DNA of 64,000 nucleotides from Selenomonas sp. AE3005 (GCF_000686945.1 NZ_JMME01000001.1:124001-188000); one strand, 5' to 3'; positions 27,497 to 36,940 are shown, counted from the stretch's first letter. Notes: generated by a model from the sequence alone, not told the origin. A program made the numbers and translations.

Positions 27497-28960
27497 ATGT
27501 TAGACAGGTACTTGGCAAAGTACAATGCTATGCCGATTCAGGTCAGGGCATCACTTTGGTTTTTTATTTGCAGTTTTTTGCAAAAAGGTATTGCAACAAT
27601 AACTACCCCGATATTTACCCGTCTGCTGACTGCAGATGAGTATGGGCAGTACAGTGTATTCAATTCCTGGCTGGGGATTGTGACTGTGTTTGTATCGCTG
27701 AATCTTTATTATGGCGTATACAATCAGGGGTTGGTGAAGTTTTCCAAGGACAGGCCGGTATTTTCATCTTCATTGCAGGGCCTGACGTTTACGTTGGTAT
27801 GTGGCTGGACGTTAATCTATGCTTTGATGAGCGATTTTTGGAATGCGCTTTTCCATCTGACTACTGTACAGATGTTATGCATGATGGCTTTGATTTGGCT
27901 GTCAGCGGTGTATAATTTTTGGTCATCGGAGCAGCGTGTTGAGTTCCAGTATCGGCGGATTGTGCAGATTACTCTGACCGGTAGTGTTTTAACGCCGATA
28001 TTGGGTATATATATGGTGCTGCATGCGGAAGATAAGGTAACGGCTCGGATTTTAAGCACAGTCATTGTTAATGCTGTGCTGTACAGTGGTCTGTTTATTT
28101 GGCATATGCGCAGGGGAAAGACTATATATTCTACACATTACTGGCGTTATGCATTGGGGTTTAATTTGCCTTTGATTCCACATTATTTGTCGGGAACTTT
28201 GCTGAGTAGTGCAGACCGCATCATGATTCAGAACATGGTAAGTGCCTCGGCGGCGGGGATATACAGTTTAGGTTATAGTGTGTCACAGGTTATGACGATT
28301 TTCAATACTGCAATGCAGCAGACATTGGAACCATGGCGTTATAAGAAGATTCATGATGGACGGGCTGCGGACATCGCAGGAATGGCTTATCCTACACTTA
28401 TGCTCATTGCTGGTGTGAATTTATTGCTGATGGTGTTTGCCCCTGAGCTGGTTGCCTTATTTGCACCACCAGCTTATTATGATGCTATTTGGATTATTCC
28501 ACCGGTAAGTATGAGTGTGTATTTTATCTTTTCTTATGGTTATTTTGCCGTCTTTGAGTTTTACTTTGCCAAGACTCGTTTCATTGCCGTGTCTACCATG
28601 GCAGGCGCAGTGATGAATATTGTTTTGAATTATATATTCATTGGCTGGTTTGGCTATTACGCAGCTGGTTACACTACGTTATTGTGTTACATGATTTATG
28701 CTGGCTGTCATTATCACTTTATGCAGAGGATATGCCGGGAGAATCTCAAGGGCCAGAAAATATATGATCGGTCAAAGCTTATCAAAATATCACTAGGATT
28801 CATGGTTATAGGTTTTTTGATTATGGCGACATATCCGTATCTTTATTTGCGCTATGGTTTGCTAGGCATAATGTTGTTAGCAGGATTGATTAAACGTCGA
28901 TGGCTTATAGAGACGATTCGTTCAGTTATTGAGGCCAAGAAAATTGGTAAAAATAAATAA
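27497..28960 (+). CDS. Wzx-like lipid-linked oligosaccharide flippase
   Basis: A 487-residue membrane protein with about 12-14 hydrophobic segments, of the MATE/polysaccharide transporter superfamily. The N-terminal stretch FLQKGIATITTPIFTRLLTA and LTADEYGQYSVFNSW is typical of Wzx/RfbX proteins. It would flip undecaprenyl-linked repeat units to the periplasmic face for the Wzy-like polymerase. An AAGGAGG site precedes the ATG. It lies 17 bases after the pyruvyl transferase. Confidence 0.88.
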   Translation: MLDRYLAKYNAMPIQVRASLWFFICSFLQKGIATITTPIFTRLLTADEYGQYSVFNSWLGIVTVFVSLNLYYGVYNQGLVKFSKDRPVFSSSLQGLTFTLVCGWTLIYALMSDFWNALFHLTTVQMLCMMALIWLSAVYNFWSSEQRVEFQYRRIVQITLTGSVLTPILGIYMVLHAEDKVTARILSTVIVNAVLYSGLFIWHMRRGKTIYSTHYWRYALGFNLPLIPHYLSGTLLSSADRIMIQNMVSASAAGIYSLGYSVSQVMTIFNTAMQQTLEPWRYKKIHDGRAADIAGMAYPTLMLIAGVNLLLMVFAPELVALFAPPAYYDAIWIIPPVSMSVYFIFSYGYFAVFEFYFAKTRFIAVSTMAGAVMNIVLNYIFIGWFGYYAAGYTTLLCYMIYAGCHYHFMQRICRENLKGQKIYDRSKLIKISLGFMVIGFLIMATYPYLYLRYGLLGIMLLAGLIKRRWLIETIRSVIEAKKIGKNK

Positions 28961-28984
28961 GATCCAGGAAAGGAAGACAATGAA

Positions 28985-30751
28985 ATGAAAGAATATAAAT
29001 ATTCAGCGGAGAAGAATGTACAGATATTGATTGATTTGTTAAAAAAACATAATATTAGAAAATGCGTCTGCTCACCAGGGGCTACAAATATGAATTTCGT
29101 AGCCAGTATGCAATATGATGGAAATTTTGAGTTGTACTCCGCGGTAGATGAACGTGGTGCAGCTTATATGGCAACTGGTCTTGCCTTTGAAAGTGGGGAA
29201 CCCGTAGTTATCACCTGTACCGGAGCTACAGCATCTCGGAATTATTTTCCGGGGCTGACGGAAGCGTTTCATCGGAAATTGCCGATTCTAGCCGTTACGG
29301 CAACACAGGATATGGTTAATCGTGGTAATTTGTCTCCGCAATTTATTGACCGTTCTGAAATTGGTTCAGAAGTGGTCAAATTGAGTGTAGATTTACCTTG
29401 GGTGGATAATGCAGACGATGAATGGCGCGCCAATCTGGATGTGAACCGGGCACTGTTGGAACTGAGGCGTCATGGTGGCGGTCCGGTACATATCAACCTG
29501 ACTACCCATTATAATAATGATACGGTGGATACGATTCCGGAGCAACGGGTTATCCGTCGCTATACCATGTCTGATGCAGAAGTTTGGCCAGAAATTCCTG
29601 CGGGGCGTATTGCAATTACTGTAGGTGCACATAAGATTTGGGATGAGAAACTTACGCAGGTTGTTGATGAATTCTGTGCTGCTTATGATGCCGTGGTCTT
29701 TACGGATCATTCCAGTGGCTATCATGGCAAGTATAAAGTTCATGCTACTTTGCCAGCTTCGCAGGAGCAATATAAATCTTCTATATTTGATATTGATCTT
29801 CTAATTCATATTGGAGAGCATTCTGGAGATTATTATGTCTATGACGCTTTGCATGGAAAAAATGTGAAGAACGTCTGGCGGGTTAGTGAAGATGGAGAAG
29901 TCCGGGATACCTTCCATAAACTGACAAATGTATTTGAGATGTCGGAAGTTGCATTTTTCCAACATTACGCTGATAAAGCAGAGCATAAGGATAAGGATTC
30001 TTATTATAAAACCTGTCGGGATGAGATTGAAAGCTTTAATGCTGCGGTGCCGGAACTGGCCTTTTCTAATATCTATTTAGCTCATGAAATTATTCCATGT
30101 TTGCCAGAAAATTCCTTTGTGCATTTTGGTGTCAGCAATACAATGCGTTCCTGGACTTTCTTTGAACTGCCAGAAACGGTACAGTCCATTGCTAATATTG
30201 GCTGTCGAGGGATAGATGGTTCCTTGTCCACCGTGCTGGGGATGTCGCAAGCCGACAGGGGAAAGATTCACTTTGCTGTATTGGGGGATTTGACGTTCTT
30301 CTATAATATCAATGCGCTAGGGAATCGTCATGTGAGCAATAATTTACGCATTTTGCTTGTGAATAATGGCCGTGGTACGGAATTCCGGATTTATCAGCAT
30401 CGTGCGCAGAAGCTTTTGGGTGATAATGCTGATGCATACGTAGCTGCTAAGGGGCATAATGGCAGAAAATCACAGTCACTGATTAAGCATTTTGCGCAGG
30501 ATTTGGGCTATGAATATATGACGGCTTCGAACAAGGATGAGTTGCAGAAGGTTATGAAGCGGTTTTTGTCCCCTGAATTAACGGAATGTCCTATGTTGTT
30601 GGAAGTCTTTACAGATAGTCAGGATGAAAGTGATGCACTGTATGCCATTCGCAATATACGCCATGATGCCAAAAGTGTTGGCAAAAACATGGTACGCAAT
30701 GTGTTGGGAGAAAAGGGCGTTAGTGCAATGAAAAAATTCATGGGGAGATAA
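28985..30751 (+). CDS. MenD-like thiamine-diphosphate enzyme of unknown substrate
   Basis: A 588-residue ThDP-dependent enzyme. The N-terminal domain has CSPGATNMNF and SAVDERGAAYMATGLAFESG near residue 50; the glutamate of DERG matches the ThDP-activating glutamate of MenD. GTGTxxxNY-type CTGATASRNYFPGLTEA follows. The C-terminal cofactor domain has GDLTFFYNINALG, ending in LVNN, the GD...NN Mg-ThDP motif, near residue 440. The overall pattern is closest to MenD, yet no menaquinone genes are here. Between a flippase and an SDR, it more likely acts on a sugar or keto-acid building block. Function is otherwise unknown. A two-codon ATG-AAA-TGA frame overlaps the start, probably by chance. Confidence 0.75.
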   Translation: MKEYKYSAEKNVQILIDLLKKHNIRKCVCSPGATNMNFVASMQYDGNFELYSAVDERGAAYMATGLAFESGEPVVITCTGATASRNYFPGLTEAFHRKLPILAVTATQDMVNRGNLSPQFIDRSEIGSEVVKLSVDLPWVDNADDEWRANLDVNRALLELRRHGGGPVHINLTTHYNNDTVDTIPEQRVIRRYTMSDAEVWPEIPAGRIAITVGAHKIWDEKLTQVVDEFCAAYDAVVFTDHSSGYHGKYKVHATLPASQEQYKSSIFDIDLLIHIGEHSGDYYVYDALHGKNVKNVWRVSEDGEVRDTFHKLTNVFEMSEVAFFQHYADKAEHKDKDSYYKTCRDEIESFNAAVPELAFSNIYLAHEIIPCLPENSFVHFGVSNTMRSWTFFELPETVQSIANIGCRGIDGSLSTVLGMSQADRGKIHFAVLGDLTFFYNINALGNRHVSNNLRILLVNNGRGTEFRIYQHRAQKLLGDNADAYVAAKGHNGRKSQSLIKHFAQDLGYEYMTASNKDELQKVMKRFLSPELTECPMLLEVFTDSQDESDALYAIRNIRHDAKSVGKNMVRNVLGEKGVSAMKKFMGR

Positions 30752-30753
30752 GC

Positions 30754-31881
30754 GTGGCGAAACAGATTTTGGTGCTTGGTGGTACCGGTGCAATGGGGAA
30801 ACCTTTGGTTGAAAAGCTGGTGGGCATGGGTCATGAAGTTACCGTAACCACCCGTAGTAATCATCCAGATACAGAACGGCTGCATTATCGGCAAGGTAGT
30901 GCACGGGAGGAGGTGTTTCTATATCCCTTGTTAGAGGAAGTGAAATGGGATGCAGTGGTGGATTTTATGGTCTATAATACCAGTGAATTTGCGGGACGGG
31001 CAGAAAAAATATTGTCGTTGGTAAAGCAGTATATATTTATCAGTTCAGCTCGGGTCTATGCCCAATCAGATAATCCCATTACGGAAGAAACACCACGACT
31101 TTTAGATACTAGTAGAGATGAGGAATATCTGCGTACTGATGAATACGCACTGACTAAAGCAAGGCAGGAAAATATCCTGATAAATTCCAGATATAAAAAT
31201 TGGACCATTATCCGGCCTAGTATTACATATAATGACTACCGTCTGCAATTAGGTGTGTTGGAAAAGGAAAATTGGCTTTACCGTGCGTTGCATGGCAGAA
31301 GTATTGTTTTCTCACAGGATATAGCTGATAAAATAACTACCATGACCTGGGGGCAGGATGTGGCTGATGGCATTGCATCTGTGGTGGCTAAGCTCACAGC
31401 CTGTGGGGAAATATACCATGTAACAGAGCAACATTCCGAGCGCTGGCAGGAAGTCCTGACAATTTATCTCAATACAATACAGCAGATAACTGGCAAGCGC
31501 CCTAACGTGATTATGACGAAGAAAAGTGATTGCTTTGTTTTTCCAGGTCGTAAATATCAGATTATATACTGTCGTTATTTCAATCGTCACTTTGACAGCA
31601 GCAAGATTGGTCATTTTACGAATGTGGAAGGATTCAAGCGGGCAGAGGCTGGTCTTGCAGAATGTCTGCGGAACTTCCTGCAGAATCCTGTATTTCGAAA
31701 TATTGACTGGTGTCTGGAGGGGGTTCTTGACCGGTCAAGCAAAGAAGTTACGCCATTGTCAGAAATAGATGGTGTAAAAAACAAATTGAAATATCTGATG
31801 TACAGGTATCAGGTGCCAGGGATAATCGGTCTGTATAAAATAGCTGTAAAAGGGTACAAACGCATTAAGATAGTTGTCTAA
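30754..31881 (+). CDS. SDR-family NAD-dependent epimerase/dehydratase-like protein
   Basis: A 375-residue Rossmann protein starting QILVLGGTGAMGKPLVEKL, with SSARVYAQSD near residue 92 and a YxxxK-type YALTKARQENIL near residue 130. It belongs to the atypical/extended SDR group. It starts two bases after the ThDP-enzyme stop (GTG start, GGGGAG upstream), so the two are co-expressed and probably act in one short pathway. The last 100 residues have no family pattern that I recognise. Substrate unknown. Confidence 0.78.
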   Translation: MAKQILVLGGTGAMGKPLVEKLVGMGHEVTVTTRSNHPDTERLHYRQGSAREEVFLYPLLEEVKWDAVVDFMVYNTSEFAGRAEKILSLVKQYIFISSARVYAQSDNPITEETPRLLDTSRDEEYLRTDEYALTKARQENILINSRYKNWTIIRPSITYNDYRLQLGVLEKENWLYRALHGRSIVFSQDIADKITTMTWGQDVADGIASVVAKLTACGEIYHVTEQHSERWQEVLTIYLNTIQQITGKRPNVIMTKKSDCFVFPGRKYQIIYCRYFNRHFDSSKIGHFTNVEGFKRAEAGLAECLRNFLQNPVFRNIDWCLEGVLDRSSKEVTPLSEIDGVKNKLKYLMYRYQVPGIIGLYKIAVKGYKRIKIVV

Positions 31882-32202
31882 TAATACTTAGTAAGCTGCG
31901 AAATATAATATTTTAGCATTAAACCTAACTGTATAATCCACGAAGTGTTCTATTTGTTTAAACCTCAAATTTTACAGTTGTGAAACCATCCAATAAATTA
32001 AGGGCGGTTTTACACTTGCGAAGTTTGGTGTGCCAGTTCGGCGTGAGTAGTATAGTTCAGTAAAATTCCTAATCCGATAAAACCTAACAAGGAGTCGGTA
32101 CTTAGCTTTTGATTAAAGCAGTTAAGAATGAGGGGGCTTCTTTCAGTGGTTTGTTGATTCTTATGTGTTTGGCAACGCTAACTGCTGGTCGGGTTTTGAA
32201 AC
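31882..32202. other. Non-coding stretch before the IS66-type element
   Basis: No open frame of note, no clear terminator and no known element. The phrase AAACCTAAC occurs twice (near 31920 and 32083), which may be chance. Confidence 0.4.
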
Positions 32203-32280
32203 GTAAGCACTCTATGAGAAGGTGTATGTAATTGACTCCGTTCATATGAGATAATGTAGAGAACCAAGTGGAATTGTAGT

Positions 32281-32318
32281 TTTTGGAGTTTTTGTATTGT
32301 AGTACAAAAACTCCAAAA
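32281..32318 (+). repeat. Perfect 16-bp stem-loop upstream of tnpA
   Basis: TTTTGGAGTTTTTGTA (32281-32296) pairs fully with TACAAAAACTCCAAAA (32303-32318) around a six-base loop, ten bases before the AGGAGG of tnpA. In some IS elements such a hairpin shields the transposase ribosome site from transcripts entering from outside; that role here is inference. Confidence 0.75.
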
Positions 32319-32346
32319 GTTGATTTGTAGGAGGTTCGCTATTATC

Positions 32347-32733
32347 ATGAAAGTTATTACCCGTAAATATAAGCTGGAAAAATGGAAGGCTATCATTACC
32401 AATCAAATGGCCAGCGGCCTAACTGCTGCGGAATACTGCCGTCAAGAAGATTTGCCAATATCCACATTCTTTTACTGGAAAAGGACAATCAGGCAGGAGT
32501 TAATTGCTCAAATGGAAACACAGTTTTCTAAGCCTGCTATTGTTGAAGTACCACTCACGGTATCGGAGACTCCTCTCGAATAAGCGCCGCCGGCATCGCC
32601 AACAACGTCAATTGAACAGAATAAGCTTACACTTAAATGGGCTTCGGTAACGCTGGAGGTATATCCGGATACTTCTCAAAAGCTGCTGCGTGAAACGCTG
32701 CAAACGCTACGGGAGGTCTTCCAATGCTTGTAA
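32347..32733 (+). pseudogene. IS66 tnpA (OrfA), nonsense-mutated
   Basis: The first 78 residues carry the HTH accessory protein of IS66 (WKAIITNQMASGLTAAEYCR, then ISTFFYWKRTIRQE). An in-frame TAA at 32581-32583 stops it, but the same frame goes on to LTLKWASVTLEVYPDTSQ and KLLRETLQTLREVFQCL, the normal C-terminus. The true stop overlaps the tnpB ATG in the usual IS66 manner. Confidence 0.8.
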
Positions 32734-33098
32734 ATCAGGTTTTGGCTGACCGGGTATTCATCATCTGTGGCAAAACAGACATGTGTAAAGCAATCAACGG
32801 ACTGGCTGAGATTGTGCATAATCAATATAATCTAAATCCTTACGAATCCGCAGCATTTCTTTTCTGTGGCCGTAAGGCTGACAGGATGAAATGCTTGTAC
32901 TGGGATGGCAATGGATTTTTGCTGTTGTACAAACGGCTGGAAAATGGTCAGTATCAATGGCCTAAGACAGCCAATGAGGTTCGGAGTATCTCAGAATAGC
33001 AGCTCAGATGGCTCCTGGAAGGGCTGGCCATCGACCAGCCCAAAGCGGTTCGGGAAGTTCATCTAACACGAGTCAATTTAATTTGTCATTCTAGGTAA
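32724..33098 (+). pseudogene. IS66 tnpB (OrfB), nonsense-mutated
   Basis: The product starts VNQVLADRVFIICGKTDMCK and has FLFCGRKADRMKCLYWDGNG, the IS66 OrfB signature. A TAG at 32997-32999 interrupts the frame. Translation beyond it gives QLRWLLEGLAIDQPKAVREV, the expected C-terminus, before a natural stop at 33096. Confidence 0.8.
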
Positions 33099-33181
33099 AA
33101 GTGCCAAGAAGCCTTATATTTACTGGCTTTACGGCACTTTTTGTGGTATAATAATTCAGTATAGATTTTTAATGAAAAGCG

Positions 33182-33457
33182 GTGAAATTCTTGGGCGAAA
33201 AAATTACGGAATCGCATTAACAAAATAAAGATTGGGAACGTGCTTACCATTTGTTGGAAAAAGATTATCAGGCTCTTTCTGAGCGTTACGAGACACTTTG
33301 TAAAATGGCTTTTGGCGTGCATTCCGAGAAGAACAAGACTATTTTAATCCAGATCAGACGCTGCTCTTTAATGAAGCAGAACTGGCTGCCGGCGGTCACC
33401 GTATCGAAGATGAAACGGTTGAGATTGCTGCACATAAACTGAATATACCGGGCCAAA
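33182..33457 (+). pseudogene. IS66 tnpC, N-terminal remnant
   Basis: The coiled-coil start of the IS66 transposase is visible (LLEKDYQALSERYETLCKMA, FGVHSEKNK). It has a TAA at 33218-33220 and a frameshift near 33338, after which another frame gives FNPDQTLLFNEAELAAGG. It ends at the ISL3 insertion. The catalytic DDE domain is absent. A hairpin with T-run (33098-33145) separates tnpB from tnpC. Confidence 0.7.
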
Positions 33458-35206
33458 GGGCTCTTCCGCACAAAACCGTAATGTATACACTTCCTGGCCA
33501 CTATCGTATGTTATAATATAGTAAATGACTAATTTTTTTAGCGGGAGGTGCATTACGATGAAGCCCACGAAAACAGCTCTGGATTTACATGAGTTTTTTC
33601 CTGTTGCTTTGGAGATTTATGATATCGTTAGTGATGAAAATCAAATTACGATATACATGAAATCTAAGAGTAAAGAATGCATTTGCCCCGCATGCGGTAC
33701 AATTTCCCAAAAACATCACGGAACGTATCATCGCCGTGTGCAAGATTTACCGATTTTTGGGAAGTCTTTCTGGCTAGATATCAATGCTTATGAATATCAA
33801 TGTGAAAATCCAGACTGTTTAAATATGTCAAATGTTGAGACTTTCCAAGGATTTCTTCAATATAGAAGACGAATGACGGATCGGTGTGCATTCTTCATCT
33901 GTGCTCTAGCACTCGAAACCAGTTGCGAAACTACTGCTGACATATGCAATGCTATGGGAGTTCAAGTCAGTGGAGATACTGTAATTCGAATGCTGTTATC
34001 AAGAGCTGAGGATTGCCCTGCGGAAGTTGTTGGTGACTTGGTTGGAGTGGATGACTTTGCAAATAAGAAAGGTCGCACATATTGTACCGTACTGGTAAAC
34101 GGAGAAAGCCATCGGATTATTGACATTTTTGAGGGACGCGATTCTGACACATTGAAGGCTTGGCTGCAGGAGAATCGACATGTTCATCGTTTTACCAGCG
34201 ACCGTGCCAGTAGTTATGCAAAAGCAATTGCTTAAGTTCTGCCAAATGCTATGCAGATTGCAGACAGGTTCCATTTGCATCAAAACTTACTGGATTGTAT
34301 AAAATCAATCCTTGATAACGAACTACCTGCTAGAATTAAAATACCAAAGGAAACGGCAGCGCCGGAGCAACAGATCCCTTTAGCACGAGAGTCCGAATCA
34401 AAAAAAATGTGGAACCATGCAAACCAAGAAAATCCGAACGTAATCGACAAATTGTCTATCAATCCATCCGTGACATGCTGAATGCACATTATAGCTATCG
34501 ACAAATTGTCGCGATCTTGAAAGTATCAAAAAAACCATTGCTAAAGTTTCCAGCGGAAATATAGAAAATCTTTGTCAGACCAGCTGTCAATCAATTTGGG
34601 ATCCATACAGTAATGAAATGTTGGATGGAATACGGGCAGTCAAAACTGGAAAAGAAATATATATTGAATTAGAAAATCGCTACAAAACCATTGGGAAGTT
34701 GACCTCGTTTTACAATTACATTGTACAACTGGCCAAAGACGCTGGTCTAAAACTGGAACGGTATCACCATCGCCCCATGCCTTTACCCGATGGAACTATT
34801 CCTAAAAAAGATTTTGATTGCATAAAGCGAAACGGTGTCCTTCAATACCTATGGAATGGTTTAGAAATAAGTCAGCTACATTTAGATTATCTATATCGCG
34901 AATATCCAATTATCCCCTTGCTAAGAAAACGGATATTGGAGTTTCGAGAAATTTTCCGGTGGAAAAATCCATACTTGCTATTCCTGTTCATAGATAATTG
35001 CAAAGAGGGGGACAATGTGAAATTATCGAGATTCGCAGATGGTTTAAATCAAGGCCTAGAAGCTGTACTGAATGCAGTAGTAAGCGATTTGAGTAACGGC
35101 TTTGTTGAAGGAATCAATAATAAGATTAAGATGGTAAAGCGGGTGATGTATGGTCGCTGTAAATTACCACTTTTGAAGGCAAAGCTCATTGTTTGCGGAT
35201 GAGCCC
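33458..35206 (+). mobile_element. ISL3-family insertion sequence, inactive
   Basis: Terminal repeats GGGCTCTTCCGCA (33458-33470) and, inverted, GGGCTCATCCGCA (35194-35206) match at 12 of 13 positions. They have the GGCTCTT-type end of ISL3 elements. One transposase gene fills the element. A direct 8-bp duplication is not visible. Confidence 0.75.
33558..35202 (+). pseudogene. ISL3-family transposase, several inactivating mutations
   Basis: ATG 33558 has GGAGGTG upstream. The zinc-binding N-terminus (ECICPACGTISQKHHGTYHR, ENPDCLN) and the DDE start (VGVDDFANKKGRTY, TSDRASSYAKAIA) are clear. A TAA at 34233-34235 interrupts IADRFHLHQNLLD. A one-base loss near 34440 and another in an A-run at 34528-34534 shift the frame before the last part, SNGFVEGINNKIKMVKRVMY. 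The stop lies inside the right terminal repeat. Confidence 0.88.
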
Positions 35207-35354
35207 CATTCACCGGACAGGCGGGGATATGTGCCCCGATATATTCATGCTGGTCAGGTTCTTTTCGTATATAGGATACACCGAATGATTTTCCGCTTAC
35301 GTTAGTGTAGCGATGGAGAAGTGCTTTTAGTATGCAATATCTAATCTAGTAGAA

Positions 35355-35387
35355 CAAAAATGAGCCTGACCAATTTTCGGTCAGGCT
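35355..35387 (-). terminator. Terminator of the antitoxin gene
   Basis: AGCCTGACC pairs with GGTCAGGCT (35363-35371 with 35379-35387). On the minus strand it is followed by CA and five T. Confidence 0.8.
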
Positions 35388-35432
35388 AAAGATTTATACG
35401 AGCAGTTATGTTTTTAGCGTAGTTGAACTAAA

Positions 35433-35660
35433 TTATGCTGCTGTTTGGTAGTCAATTACAGCAACATCCTGCATAAGTTGCGTAGCGAGCTCAATGATAT
35501 GATCAATTTTTAGCATAACTTCATGAGAAATTTCGATTTCGCCACATTGATCACATTCTTCGCAAGGTACATTTTTGATGACTATTACTGTATTGCCAAT
35601 CTGGGCAGTATATACTGTGGTGCTAGGAATGATATCACCTTTGCAATAAAAGCAAGACAT
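35433..35660 (-). CDS. YgiT-type zinc-finger antitoxin-like protein
   Basis: A 75-residue protein with two Cys-x2-Cys pairs (SCFYCKGD at the start, CEECDQCGEIE near residue 35) that form the YgiT/MqsA-type zinc finger. In the family this N-terminal domain binds the partner toxin; here the DNA-binding HTH of full MqsA is missing, as in the short forms paired with DUF4258 toxins. GGAGG lies upstream. The toxin gene just before it on the same strand is a deletion remnant, so this antitoxin is probably an orphan. Confidence 0.85.
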   Translation of the reverse strand: MSCFYCKGDIIPSTTVYTAQIGNTVIVIKNVPCEECDQCGEIEISHEVMLKIDHIIELATQLMQDVAVIDYQTAA

Positions 35661-35662
35661 GA

Positions 35663-35769
35663 TTATTTCCTCCTTGTCTTTAAATCAGGTTCAAATTTTT
35701 CAAGGTTAGGATTGACCATTTTATCTTGCCTTCATGGCAACTAGTCTGCACATCTTGAATAGAAAACAT
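35663..35769 (-). pseudogene. DUF4258-type toxin gene with internal deletion
   Basis: From ATG 35769 the frame gives MFSIQDVQTSCHEGKIKWS, a typical DUF4258 N-terminus. It is then out of register, and in another frame NPNLEKFEPDLKTRRK ends at 35663, the usual C-terminus of these proteins. The middle, about 60 residues with the catalytic part, is missing. The gene's end holds the antitoxin ribosome site, the normal arrangement of this pair. Confidence 0.7.
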
Positions 35770-35797
35770 AAAAATCCCTTCAATGTCATTTTCTTAT

Positions 35798-35826
35798 ATT
35801 ATATTGTAGCTTTTGCTAAAAAACAA
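35798..35826 (-). promoter_or_regulatory. Promoter of the toxin-antitoxin remnant
   Basis: On the minus strand TTGTTT (35826-35821), 17-base spacer, TATAAT (35803-35798), about 30 bases before the toxin start. Confidence 0.65.
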
Positions 35827-35852
35827 GTATAAAAGAGCAGGGGTGATGATTA

Positions 35853-35936
35853 GTGATAAAAACAGCAGTTTTTACTGGCCTTACGGGATTATTAGGTACT
35901 GCATTAGTCAAGACTCTGGCTGTGTTTGCCGTGTAA
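35853..35936 (+). pseudogene. N-terminal stub of an SDR/epimerase-like gene
   Basis: A 27-residue frame from GTG 35853 reads IKTAVFTGLTGLLGTALVKT, a Rossmann-type start (TGxxGxxG), and stops soon after. GGGGTGATG lies upstream. It may be the left-over of a nucleotide-sugar epimerase cut by the rearrangement that brought rfbACB next to the IS remnants. A real small peptide cannot be excluded. Confidence 0.4.
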
Positions 35937-36005
35937 ACTTATGTGGACATTCGTGATGCGGTTGACAAGAAATCTAGCTTAAGTTTACTTTTATTAGTAT
36001 AGATT

Positions 36006-36034
36006 TTGCTTATATCTCGACACTGTAGTATAAT
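36006..36034 (+). promoter_or_regulatory. Promoter of rfbACB
   Basis: TTGCTT (36006-36011), 17-base spacer, TATAAT (36029-36034), about 28 bases before the rfbA start. Confidence 0.65.
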
Positions 36035-36061
36035 AGAAAAAGATTTTGTCAAAAGGGGAGA

Positions 36062-36940
36062 ATGGCCTTGATAAAAAAAGGAATTATATTGGCAGGCGGT
36101 TCGGGGACGCGGCTTTATCCGCTGACGAAGGTGGTTTCTAAGCAGCTGATGCCTGTATATGATAAGCCGATGATTTATTATCCGCTTAGTACGTTGATGC
36201 TGGCCGGGATTAAGGATATTCTTATCATCACGACGCCGCAGGATAATGATTTGTTTAAGGCGCTGCTGGGGGACGGCAGCCAGTTGGGGCTTAGTATTTC
36301 CTATGCAGTGCAGCCCAGTCCTGACGGTCTGGCGCAGGCTTTTTTGATTGGTGAAGATTTTATCGGTGGCGATGGCTGTGCTTTGGTACTCGGGGATAAT
36401 ATCTATTACGGTTCGGATTTGGCGCAGTCGGTGCAAAGGGCAGCGGCGCAGGAGTCCGGGGCGACGGTGTTTGCTTATTATGTATCTGACCCGGAGCGGT
36501 ACGGCGTGGTGGCGTTTGATGAACATGGCCATGCTTTGAGCCTTGAGGAAAAACCGGCGCAGCCCAAGTCGAATTACGCTGTGACAGGCCTGTATTTCTA
36601 TGACCATGACATTGTGGACGTGGCTAAGTCCATCAAGCCGTCAGCGCGCGGCGAACTGGAAATCACTGACGTTAACAAGGTTTATTTGGCGCGTAATAAG
36701 CTGCAGGTGGAAAAGATGCGCCGTGGTTATGCGTGGCTTGATACGGGGACGCATGAGTCCCTGCTCGATGCAGCGGCTTTTGTGCGCACGATTCAGGCGC
36801 GGCAGGGACTTAAGATTGCCTGTATCGAGGAAATTGCCTATCGCATGGGATATATCGATGCGGCGCAGGTGGAAAAACTGGCGCAGCCATTACTGAAGAA
36901 CGAGTATGGCCAATATCTTATCCGCATGATTGAGGAATAA
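36062..36940 (+). CDS. rfbA: Glucose-1-phosphate thymidylyltransferase
   Basis: RfbA makes dTDP-glucose from dTTP and glucose-1-phosphate. The 292-residue protein has the nucleotidyltransferase start [16 protein letters not shown], the [17 protein letters not shown] block, and VLGDNIYYG with the metal aspartate near residue 110. ATG 36062 lies only one base after GGGGAG. TTG 36068, seven bases after it, is as likely a start and would give [11 protein letters not shown]. It is followed by rfbC and rfbB. Confidence 0.96.
   Translation: MALIKKGIILAGGSGTRLYPLTKVVSKQLMPVYDKPMIYYPLSTLMLAGIKDILIITTPQDNDLFKALLGDGSQLGLSISYAVQPSPDGLAQAFLIGEDFIGGDGCALVLGDNIYYGSDLAQSVQRAAAQESGATVFAYYVSDPERYGVVAFDEHGHALSLEEKPAQPKSNYAVTGLYFYDHDIVDVAKSIKPSARGELEITDVNKVYLARNKLQVEKMRRGYAWLDTGTHESLLDAAAFVRTIQARQGLKIACIEEIAYRMGYIDAAQVEKLAQPLLKNEYGQYLIRMIEE

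Larger units (their letters stand above)
32203..35300 (+). mobile_element. Decayed IS66-family element interrupted by an ISL3-family element
   Basis: The ends are inverted repeats: GTAAGC...GGTGTAT at 32203-32227 and its reverse complement at 35276-35300, both blocks at the same spacing. Inside are tnpA, tnpB and the start of tnpC in IS66 order. All three are broken, and the large remainder of tnpC is missing. An ISL3-type element (33458-35206) sits inside tnpC. No matching 8-bp target duplication flanks the ends, so later rearrangement is likely. Confidence 0.65.

Noticed and set aside
28980-28988. Two-codon upstream frame ATG-AAA-TGA at the ThDP-enzyme start
   Set aside because: Likely chance. 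It has no separate ribosome site.
35203-35300. Continuation of IS66 tnpC after the ISL3 element
   Set aside because: The ~90 bases up to the IS66 end do not translate into a convincing tnpC C-terminus. They are only the element's right end.
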